From Gnetum montanum (lineage: Eukaryota > Streptophyta > Gnetopsida > Gnetales > Gnetaceae): a stretch of DNA of 64,000 nt. This document shows positions 38,501 through 50,500 of this stretch, piece by piece (position 1 is the stretch's first letter; every line of letters starts with the position of its first letter). Below the pieces are notes generated by a model. The model was given only the letters and a program-made list of their open reading frames with translations. It was not told the DNA's origin and made no database searches. Position numbers and translations under genes: made by a program. Where the stretch lies: positions 289,855 through 353,854 of the forward strand of contig MNCI01006080.1 of the NCBI GenBank assembly GCA_015680685.1. The letters are read 5' to 3'.

Positions 38501-41500
38501 GCACGGCCTTGTGAGGCAAGGGGATTAATTATTTTTAAATTTGAAGATGAACTGTTATTGGGGCGGCAACAATTGGTCACTCGGCTTCTACAGTAGGAAG
38601 AATGGGCTGCCCAGTGGATTTGAATTATGACACACAAATATTGATGCTGGGAGGTGGGACCACATGACTTGAGTTTATGGTGGATACTTTATGCACATGC
38701 ACAATTTGTGATGGCATGGGGCTTGTTGGGGGAGTCTTTGTAGTAGGTTATACAAATGCTTTACCCACTAGTGGAGGGATGGAAATATGTATGGCGAGGT
38801 CAGCTATCGGAGAAGATTAAGGTTTTTATCTGGCTTATTGAGCATAATGCTCTCCTAGTACGTGCATTATTAAAATGACAAGGATTAAACATTAATGATG
38901 ATTGCACTTGATGTGTTGGTGGCCTTGAGAGGATTATCTACTTTGCTTTTGAGTGTTTGTACATGCAAGACATGTGGCAAGTGGCGGGTTTGCATGTGTT
39001 GATGAAGTTGACAAGGGACTCAAAAGTGGCACTTTTTTCATCAGAGGCTTGGAAAACTTGAAATCACACCATTTGAGATTGAAGAGTATTCCAGCTCTTG
39101 AATAGGTTTGCAACAACACGGAACATGCATGGGTGAAACTAATCATTGCTATTGGTGTAACGTTGACCTTTGAGCCGGCCTACACAACGTATCATGTGAA
39201 TCATGAACTTTGGAGTTTGTTTGTGCGTTGTGGCTGGGCAGAGATTTTACGATGCCTAGAAGGGGACCTGACGCTGGTCGATGAAGCTTTCTTTTCAAAT
39301 TGGAGTGGGGACACCATTAAGTTCCAGGGAACTAAGATTGTGCTCATAGAGGCGGATTTGGCATTTTACTTGGGGACCTTGGCCATGGGTGAAATTCTTT
39401 TGCCAACGACACATGGATTGCATGATGCTAACCTCTTTTTCTTTGGGGCTTCCCCACGTACTAAGAGTAGGCATGTGCCAAAATCTTCCATGTCGCTAAT
39501 TTGTCGACAAGTTGTTGAGTTGGTTGACAGGTTTTTTGTTCATTTTGGAAATGCTTCCAAGCTGCAGAGTAGACACCTTGCTTTTTTGAAGTGCATGCAT
39601 CATGAACAGAGGGTTAACCTTCCTAGGTTCTTTCTGGAGGTGCTACGTCAACAATGTAGAGGCTGTCACTTTGGGCTTATCCTTGTGATTGCGGGTGGCT
39701 TTTGTTGGGCAATAGTGGGGGCAGCCTTCTGAGGTCCTGTGCTTGGTTTTGCCATGTAAGGTAGTGTACTCGTGACAACAAACATTGTGGAAGGGACAGG
39801 GTTGTTAGGAACTTGATATGGCTGTTAGGGTTGCTATTGATCCTAAGGGTTTGGACTCCTTGGGGGGAGTGGATGCCTTAGCTGAATTGAATTGGGTCAT
39901 GTAGGAGGTGGCAACCAAAGCCTGGGTGGAGGAGCAGGAGGCTTGGAAAGCCAGATGGGAAGTGGTGCTCCAACAGGCACAGGAGTAGTTGGAGGCCCAA
40001 TTTCGAGAAAAGGAAAAGGAACTGCTAAGACAACATGCTCTTCATGTGGAGAGCTCACAGGTGGTGTTGGTGGATGAGCTCTAGAACTAGATAAGGGTGG
40101 AAATGTAGCATGAGAAGGAGGAGTGTCAGGAGAGAGGAGAGAGGGCGGTTGGAGGTGACAAGTCGGGAGCGGGAGCACAAGGAAGCGGTGTAGCTTAGTT
40201 GATAGGTGGATAGGGTGCATGCCTAGAATGCATGGATGTGGCTTAGGGTAGGTTGTTGGCCTTATAAGGTGATTGACATCCATTGTGATACTACTTGGTT
40301 TGCACTTCGTCGACACATTCGGTGTGCCTCCTTTTGGCTGGATCCTGATGGGAGAGGTTCAGCTGCTGAGAGAGTAAGGAAGGAGGCTGCTTTAAAGGTA
40401 TTCTAGGAGGCCGTGGCCTTCGTTGACTTAGAACAACACCGAGACATGCTGAATGCCATTCACCGTCAGGAAACCCTTGAATGTACATACCAAAATCTCT
40501 CTAAACGTCTGTAGGTGTTATGACCGTTTGGAGACTTCGATGGTCCCTTGTTTTTTTTTTCTGTTTTGATCTGTTTTTCCAAAGTGGCTCGATCAAGGGG
40601 TGAAGGGGTGATCCATAACACCCTGTTTTTGAGTTTTAAGTGGTTTGGGTGAAGTGGAACTGTCCATGGGTTCCTGCTGGAGGCCAGGGTTGTGCCCTGT
40701 TTTTGTGTTGCCTGTAATATAATCCTGAACATTCTCTCTCTCTATCTCTCTCTCAAAAGGGAAAAAAAAGAAAAGAAATTATATTAATAAAATAAGATTT
40801 CAATTAAAGCATATCTCGAACCTTCAATTTCCTATTTGTTAAAGTATTATGGGTTTATTACATTCTATTTGAAGAAAATCTTTCCATGTTTTTTTACCAA
40901 TGTTTTCCCCCTAATTTTTTATAGTTTTCTTATTGAGGTCAGTAAAACTTTCTGCCAGATGTCTTGTTATTGATGGGATGTTGTGATACTATAAAGCCTG
41001 GCATATTTATTTTTGAATGCATGTGAAACCTTCTAGATAATCAAGATGGTATCAAAGAAAATTTTTTGGGTTTCAAGTCTATCATAATGGAGGCAAAATG
41101 TTATTCAGGAGATATTTGATTACTAGCTAAAGATTATTGGAATATGATACTAATTTGGAATATTTTTAATAGCATTTTTCAAATTTCAAAGGGAAAAATA
41201 GTTTTCTACATGATTAAAGTTTATGTACATTTAAGTTTCTTGAAAAAAGAACAAATTCTAGAATGATTTTCTATAATGCCCTATCGTAGGGAGCAAGAGC
41301 TGACACTTGGAGGCCCCAAAAGGCTGAAATTTGTTTCAAATAATTAATCAATCATTAGAAATTTAACTTACATTTAGACTGTCATTGACAATAATCAATT
41401 TACTTTAATAAACATAAAGCATAACACAAAAAGTTATATAATGCAAACATTAGCCCAAGGATCTAGCAGGAAGAGAATGCCAATATGATGATCAACATTT

Positions 41501-44500
41501 CTTGATATATACTATGTATTGAAGCTGCAATATGAATGTTGAACTTAAAATTGTTTTCATAGTTATCTAGCTCAACAAAAAGCCAGTTTTCTCAATTAAT
41601 TCACCTTAGCAAACTTAAATTATGCACAGCCAAATACAATCACATATGGAGAGTCAAATTGTACAAAAACATATTATTCATGAAAAAAAATAAATTGGAA
41701 TTTAAGATACAAGAACAGTATCAAAGTTGAGGATCCATCACCATATCTATTTACTATATTGGTAACAGTGATACTATATTCATGGTTCAGCATGTAGGAA
41801 AATTAGAAATTACACAATGCACATCAATAATCTTTTTTAAATGAGCAGCTAGCTAGCAAACACAAGAATTATTTGAAACAATAATTCATAAATCAAATTA
41901 TTAAAACTCTTAACAGAAGAATTGAGGCATCCACAACCAACAAGAAGCAACAAATCATAAAGCAAAATGATAGCAAATTAGTTGCAAACACACTATAATA
42001 CTTGGTGCATGAAATATCACATGCGTAACTGTTAGAGAGGATCCAGTAGCAAGCATATTGCCTTATTTCCTGTAACAATGATACAAAAGCCATACATCTC
42101 CCATACATGAGCCAAAAGCTGAAGAGCTGTACCAGAAAGTCATATTCCAATTCTTCCAACACATGCTGTTTATCAGCAAATTCTTCCAACAAAGCTGAAG
42201 GATCAAATTCTAATTTATCTCAAACTATGAAAGTATATCTTATGCTGTTTATCAACAAATTTGTTCAACCAAACAGTTGGCCAGAAGAAACACATAAATC
42301 AATAATTTCAAATCCATTTAATGGTATAATAATATTTTACTTTTTTCCAGCAACACTGACAATACCAAATCATCTTAATTTAACTCTACTAACCTGAAAT
42401 AATAAAAGGTGCTCATGACTAAAATTTAATTAAATTATACATTTTTCTAACAACAGAGAATAGAGAAATCACTAATGTTAAACTACAAATGTAAATTAAC
42501 ATTCAAAATTTTGCCCACTCTATTGGACTCAAGAAGATAACAAAATTAGACTTGAGAAGGTATACCAATGAGAACCAAGATTCAAATCCAAGGATCAAGC
42601 ATTCAGACCATCAAACCAATTTTAGTAGAAAATCGAGAATTCAACAATTCATTAAATTTCAGGAATCCACAAAATAAACGTGGGCTTAAGGATATTCTTG
42701 CTTTTTGGTAGTGGGACCAACCCTCATGTAGGGATCCGATGTCCCTAATGGCATAATTGTTAATGCAAAAAATGCCCTGAATCTTTATAGGTATTTTTAA
42801 ATAGGTACATGTTCATTTAGGCTCGAGTGTGAAGGCGGATAAAGAGAGATGGAGAGATTCAACCAATCAAAGATTTAACAATTTAAGAACTTGTTAGGAA
42901 TGTGACGTTAAATCTTGTAGTGGTACTGTTTAATTGACAAATATGACCTTTTTGTAAGGGATGAACAATAGGTAGTTAAAGGGTCATCTCTAGATGGTTT
43001 TGTGAGATCTGTTTTTAAATTAGAAGTGATTCTTTGGTATGTTTTACATTGTTGAGATCCTTTTGGAAGGATAACTTCCAGATGTTTCTAGATTAGAGTT
43101 TGGAACGTAGGTTTGCCTATTTAAGGGTTGGATCCCTAGTCATTGTATGTGAACACCTCATTTGGATCAATTGAGTAATAAGAGTTGGGCTTCTTTCGTA
43201 GATGTTTCCTTCTGTTCTTGAGGGTTTTAATTTGTAAATCTTGTGTTTCTTATTTTCTATTTTGCAGTAGTTGTTGTTTTGGATCTGGTTTCAATTTTAT
43301 AGTTCATTCAATTTTTTAAAGATTGTTTTCTAGTGTTATCTTTGTGTTTTTCTTTTGCACGTTGTCATTTTCTGTCAGTGTGTTCCATTGTGCTATTTTT
43401 CATCAATATATTGGTATTAGAGTGAGGTTAAGGGCTTGTTGGTATTTTCTATGATGGGTTCACTTCTGCAGGCTAGGCAAGGTTCAATAATGCACAATTG
43501 CAATTTTGCAGGAAATATAATTTCTAAAAGTTTTGCAGTGAGAGCTATAGGAGTTTTAGGTTGCGATAGTGTTCGTTGTAGCAATAGAAAAACAAGTGAG
43601 GAGGTAAATTTGGAGGTGTTTTTTTTATTCTTCTGGGTTTTTGGGATTTTTTTTTTTGGTAATTTCTTGCTTGAGTGGGTGTTATGGAACCAAACATGGC
43701 TCTGGTTCAAATGCGAGATGGAAGTTTCTATGGTTTGCAGAAGATGGTAGTCATAGATTTGTTCTATGAAAAGGAAAAGGAATGGAATGTTGTTTTGATT
43801 GGAAATCTTTCTTTCATATCTGATGAGAAATTGGATTGAAGAGCACTAGTCTTGATTCATTTCTGATGAAATCGTAGGAGAAAAATCAACAGATTCAAGA
43901 TTTCAAGTTACCACATTCTGTAATAGGGTTTTGCTACATAGGAAACATCATTGGCTTGAAATTCAAGAAGTTGAAATACTCCCTAAATTTTTGGCAAAAT
44001 TTAATGCCATCGTAGCAGATCTGGAAGTAGTGGGTTACAAGGTTTTGAGAAATGAATGCTTGTTGATCTTGTTGAAAGAATTATCAAGAAGCTGGGTCAT
44101 GCACTAAGAATAATCAGTGCCAATACATTAACAACAATGACCTATTGGGAAATTGTCACCATTCTTAGAATGAAAAAAGTGTGTCGTTCTTGATAAGATT
44201 TCTTGCATACCAAGAGCAATTTATTATTATGTTGAATTGCTACTAAACTCTGATTTCCTTTCATTTTACTGTCTTTTGTAGTAGTTAGTCTTTTTTTTTT
44301 TCGGTTGATGTTCCTTTTCTTTTTCAGCCACACAAGTTCTTTTTTAATCTTTTACAGCATCCACAGTCTTCTTTTATTGTTGTCCTTTTCTTCCAGCTAC
44401 ACTCCTTGTAGTTTTTCTGTTCTTATATCCCCAGATGCATCCCCTCTCACTTTTTCTCCATCTCCTCTTTATATATAATTACTGAGGGAATTCAAAAGAT

Positions 44501-47500
44501 AATGGGTTTGTTTCTTTTAACTGAATCCCTTTTTGGAAATGGTTCTTTCTTTTATTTTTAGTCCATTTAACTTCTATAGTATTAGGTAGTGAGTTTAAGT
44601 CTTTCATTGATCACTGTTAAAAATGAAGAAAAATATATTCTAACAGGTTGTGTGTTCAATTCCCAGATCTACAACTTTCAACATTTTAGATTTCTGATTT
44701 TTTCATATCTTAGGTTCAATTTTTCTTGATCTAACATAATAGAAATTTGATAGTTATAAAACATTCAAAGATAATATTCATCTTTGCTCCTCTGTATTGT
44801 TTTAGCTATGTATCATTTCTAAATTTACGCTTTATTTTACAGTGGCATTCCTTCTTCTAAATCATGTCATAATATGCGAAGAAAGAGGCTTCAAAATGAA
44901 GCCATGATTAGGTGTTAGTTTAGGGCATAAAACCAAGAGGTAAGTGATTTCTTTTCTGTTAGTGATTGAGGGGCTCATCAAGTCTTTTGACTTTTGGCTA
45001 TCAGAGTTATACATAACGCTTGTAAGTGGGTCTCTAAGTGGGGTCTCGTGTTCCTAAAACCCCATAGGGTGGTAGATTCAGTTGGCTCCATCTAATGCTT
45101 GAAAGAGTGTCAAAGCTATTGCTAGATCCAAAACATGTTGTTAACTAGAGTTTCTTTAGCGAGAGCAATAATATAAAAAACGTGAGTGATAGTGCCGAAT
45201 TATAGGGAGGGGGTAATATAACATATCTTCTCAGTTTTTAACTAATAGTTTTACTTATGTCTTACTGGGCACTAATATTCCAGCAGGCCCACAAGTACAA
45301 GGAGTTCTTCCTTTATGGTCTTCCAAATATGTAGAAAACACTACTTTTCATGTGTCTTCGTAAATTGCTTTTATCAAGGGCTCATAATCACTATGATCTA
45401 TGGTTGTTTGATGAGTTCTATAATGTAGGACCCCTAATAACCACCCTTTTTGGTACAATTTTTTCCTTTTCCAATCCTCTTAAAACATGGTATTATACTT
45501 ACATTAGCAACCAGTAAGGGTGTGACTCATAATGATGGATTGATTACAGGGCCTATGTATCTCCTTTCCTCATTAGACTTAACAAGTTGTTGATAGGATG
45601 AGACCTTGGTACTTCTCATAATACTAAGGATTGATCCATCTATTACATATCATCTATCTTTAGTAGCACTATGATATCTTAAAAACTAGCATCGTCCAAG
45701 GTGATTGTTAACACTTTGCATCACTTGCAAAGCTAGAAAACATCAAACATTTGTGTGATTCACTTGTTTTAATTTTTATTTTACAAGTAGGACCAACAAA
45801 TGTGGTTGGATGTACACCTGGTCCTCCACTATGCTTCTGCTATACAAGATCATTTAATTTATAGTAGGCTTCAAACAATAGCTGGGAATAAAAAATATAG
45901 GTTTCAACAACTTTGCTTATGCAATGTGGTGTTGCATTCCCACATTGAGGGCCATCCAACTCAAAGAATCTTGTCACCATTTGCTTGTGAGTTGGGTTAT
46001 CTTCAGGTTCTAAGCTACACAAATAAGGGTGGGCTCAACCATCATTTTTGGACTACACCTTGATATACCCGTAAGATAGGCGATTGGGGATCATATGTGA
46101 GGTGGGTACATAGTTACAAATGGCGCTTGCATCATTGAAGGCCTTCTAGTGTTGTCTAACTCAACCCCCTTGGGTTCAATAGCTTAGGATATTTAGCCAA
46201 AGTAAGCATATGTATGGGTAGAGCTGGATAGTGGTGTTCATCTCCAAATCCAGGGTAGGGTGTATGCAAAACAAATAAACAATGCAAACCATCCATTCAA
46301 GGTTCGGGGATGAATATATTATTATTAAAATGATTTATTAATGATCCCTAAAAATACTACATGTTTCACACAATGCACACCAATTAAATGCATCATCCAC
46401 CTAACTGCTAACTGTGACTTCAGGTGAATTGCTTATCCTAGGGTCCAAAGGGCTTCTAATCATAATTCATTTGGGTTAATTTTATCAAAAGCAAATAAAC
46501 ATACATGATCACACACATTTTCTTTCTTTTCTTTGCACAAATGCTGAAATAAACGGGTTAGCATATTGAAACACAAATAAATAAACAATATTTACCCTGT
46601 ATGAAATGAAAATCTAATTATGACAAAATTTACAAAACATTCATGTAATATAAGACTTACTCCAAGGAGACTTCTAGGCTTCCAAGATGCAATATTCCCA
46701 TCATACAAATAAAAGAAGTAACAATGCATCTCAAGTGTATTTTAAATACTATATAAGAACTAGCTCACATCATAGAATGGAGAGAGTTACAATAGTTAGG
46801 GTTTTGTATAATTAGCCAATGTTTTCTTCCATTTTCAGGCATCCAAAATTGGGCAAACAAAGTCTGAAAGTAGGGCCCGAATTTTTTGCAATTAAATCTG
46901 TGTTTAGGGGAGATGCAGGGCCTGAAATTAAATCTGAATTTATAATCCACACAGTTCATGGGAGTTGGGATTTGACAAGGTTTTGTTTTGTTTTGTTTTT
47001 CCTCTTGGCGTAAGGTATCTTTCAGGCTCTTCAATGTCAGGAATTGGGAGAGAAAATCTTGGGAAATAGATTACCAGCTATAAAAAACAATAACAGTAAC
47101 AGCCCTCTTTTTTTAATTTCTCAAATTAAAACAGAGTATAGATAGTCTCTAAATTCCTTCTTTTTTTTTCAACAAAAAAAAAAAAAGAGAAACAGAGGCA
47201 GATTTTATGTGATGGCTGTCATTTCCATTTTTACCATTATTTAAAAAATCAGAAAACAGTAAACACTAGATAATAACAAAAGAAGAGAAAAAGAATGGCA
47301 GTCTTTGTACTAGGGGTAGACATTGTTAAATAATCAAGAGATCACCATGATGGATTAATATTGTTCTAAACTTTGAAATCTTTATTAATAAATTTTCCTG
47401 CCTCATTGAGAGAAATGTACCCTTGAATAAGGACTATTTAACAATGATTTTGTTTTTTGGAAAAATTGTTGAGCTGTATTAATCCAAAAAGAGAAAAGCT

Positions 47501-50500
47501 GTACAAATGTATAGTGTAGACCAGCATCTTTTGACCCGATTCCCCCAAAACTGCCAAGCTCTAAAGCCTTAACGCTGCATATTGCAGGAAACATTCCCCA
47601 CCTGGAGGGGAGGCTAGCATCCCCTAAATCCTGGTGTCAAATCCCCTCCCCTCCCCTCCCCTGCCCCCCTAGACCGTGTCCTGTGCTAGGGTGGCCCACG
47701 ATCACTTCAAGTCAACCTCTTTGCCCTTCCCGCTCAGCTTAGTTGTATTCCCCCACCTAGAACCCGATCCCTTGCTCTCGAAAAGTTGTTCATTTGCTAG
47801 GGTTTGGGAGGCCTTCATTTCAGCCACGACTTGTGTTAGTGTAGTGTTGGTGCCCATTTTCAGTCGTTGCCTGTTTTTTGCGAGAAGTTTCGGTAACTCA
47901 GCTTGGTGTCCTGTGATCAAGTCTTCCACCCATTTCCTTGAGCCGCATGGAGGTCGCCTCTTGCTGTGCCTCTTTTTGCTAGCGTTATTGCCACTCTGCC
48001 TATTCCTCCCGTTGTGCCTACTCTGCTACCAGGTGGCATGCGGCCAAAATACTTTGGACATCTGCAGACTGGTCGGGAATCGTCCCCCTAGCACACCTTG
48101 GTAGTTCGTGCGAGTCCTACCTTGTAGCTGGTCTAGTTACAGCTCCCCCACCGACCCTATTCTTTGCCATGCCTTTATTTAACAATGATTTGGGACATGA
48201 AAACTCTCTTAAGAACCCCTTAAGATTGACCCAAAATGATCAACAAAACAATACATGTGTACTTAACAAAAGACACCAAAAATTCTCGATATGCATAGCT
48301 TTATTTTTAATTTTAAAATAAGTTCTCAATGGACCCTTTGGCCATCCAGCTATGATACACCAAGTCTCCCTAACCCTACAACATCTTGTAGTTGACACAA
48401 GAAGAAGACCCAGGTTGGATAAAATGGTGGGGGCTAACGCCATCAAGCACCTCTAAGAACTAAGCCCTTGTAGCCCACACAAGAGCCCAACAAGAGCACT
48501 TAGGACAACACAAAATATGGTTGCGAATAAGAAAAGGATAGCCACACTCCCTTTCCTCTTCTCAACTCCTCACCCCTCCAACTAGCATAGTCTTCCCTTC
48601 CTTGGCAAAAGTGAAAATGAGAGAAAATTGCCCCATTATTTATAGGATGGAGGAGACCCTAAGGCTTAGGTAAAGACTTGTGCACAAAAGTTTACCTAGA
48701 AGACAAAGAGTAGATAGCACATTCTTCAAAAATGTTTTTATTCATGGCATTATTGCTACTTTACTTTGACAAGCAAGCTTTGTTGAGGGAGTGGACATGT
48801 GAGATTGACAACACTCAAGAGAGTCACATGGCCCCTATTAACTAAGTCCTTTGTTCTTTTTTCCAGCAATTAATATGGATGATTAGCATATTAAAAAAAT
48901 AGATGTCATCATAAACATGTCATAGACTATACATCACCATCCATATTGACTTTTCTTATGGCCCCACCTTTTTGTCTTGTTTTAAGTGACTTTTTACTTT
49001 GTATGTGTGAGGGTTTCTAATTTATTTTTGTCTTTTTATCTATTTTCTACATTTCTTATAATTTATCTATTAAAAACCATTAATACTAAGTTTTTTTGTC
49101 TATCGAACATTTTATACATGCCAAGCCGATCGTAAAGAGCACAAACATGCCATAACGACCATACTAGAAATTAATATTTTGATCGAATTAGGGAAAATAT
49201 AGTCCCAACAGGTACTTTTTAATAGTTTAACATTAAAATATCAAAATCTAGGGCTGGAACTGAAAGACTAATTGTAGATCTATACTATAGGTGTAAAACT
49301 GAGTTGGTCCACCAAATTTGAGTGTGGTTTGATAACTTTGAATTTTGATGTATTTTAATTAATTAAATATTCAATAATTTAAAAATTCTTAACTAAATGT
49401 TAAAATAAACCATGAATCCAGATCACATTGATTTTCTAGTATTATTTTAAAATAATGCTAGACTTTGGAATGCTCATTCATTATATATGTATGTATGTAT
49501 GTATGTAAATTTAAAATAATAAAACAATAGAAATTAGAAATAAATAGTAATCTTGCTTATGTCACCCAAACAAAGGTCCTTATATTCCTAAGAAGCATTA
49601 GGCACATCTACAAATATATATAAGCTTTAAAACAAATGAAAGGCTAAGTATTTAATAGAGTGCTAAGGTCAGATACACAAATGTGGGGCATTACATATAA
49701 GATTGAGCAATGGGCAATCCAAACATCATTCACTAATATCACTCAATGTTTTGGATTGGCAAGAGTGTCACCTTGACTTCAAGCATAGATGTGACTACAT
49801 CAAGAAGTGTAATGTAATGGCAAACATGATTTTGAAATGTTTAATATAACTTGGTCCTTTTTAGGAAAGAGTTATGCTATTGTTATTCCAAGATAGTAAC
49901 AAAAACGTAGAGGAAGCATGAATCATTGCCACCTTTTTAGGCTGTATACAATAAAGAATAATCCATAGTTATCTTGTCCTTATTAATTTGACCCTAAACA
50001 CATTTCGATTTATTACAATATTTGTCATGCTAAAGTGCTTTCTTTGCCTTCTGAAGAAGTATAATGGGAGGGCATCTTACAACTTAAAAAAGTCAAAGGA
50101 AAACCCCTAGCTGAACCCAATAAATCCAACAGTAACAAAAAGTTATGCAATAGGTTTTTTTCCTGAGCTCAGGCACCCCCCAATTAAAGGGGGAACCAGA
50201 CCAGCAGGGAAATGAGGCAGGGGAGGGGGACGCGGAAGCTGTCCCCCCCTAGGGGTTCGTCAGCAGGCGTAGTGAGGGTGCTCCAGCTCATGGAGGAGAT
50301 CCAGAGTGTTCCGGTGGTGTTTAGTGTCCATGAAATTGGCCGCCTGCTGGATACCTTGCATGGCCGACTCCCGCCGGTTCCGATCTGCCTGCGAGGCGCC
50401 TGCATCTGGGTGGAAGCGCGTCGAGGTTCGGTGGACATGGTGCTTGAGCTCACCCCAGGAGCTCTCACAGCTGATGCCAAGGATGAGATACGGGCACCGG

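Larger units (their letters stand above)
34593..40768 (+). mobile_element. LINE B: near full-length L1-type LINE with target-site duplication
   Basis: AAAAGAAATTA at 34582-34592 recurs at 40769-40779, flanking a 6.2 kb element with a G-rich 5' UTR, ORF1 (34821-35850), ORF2 (about 35935-40514), a short 3' UTR with CT repeats, and an A-rich tail. It gives the reference order for the family: DUF4283-like region, CCHC knuckle, endonuclease, RT, zinc region, extra domain, coiled coil, J-like domain. The frame is broken in many places and CpG sites are largely decayed, so it is old and inactive. A 113-bp tandem duplication interrupts RT. Confidence 0.9.
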
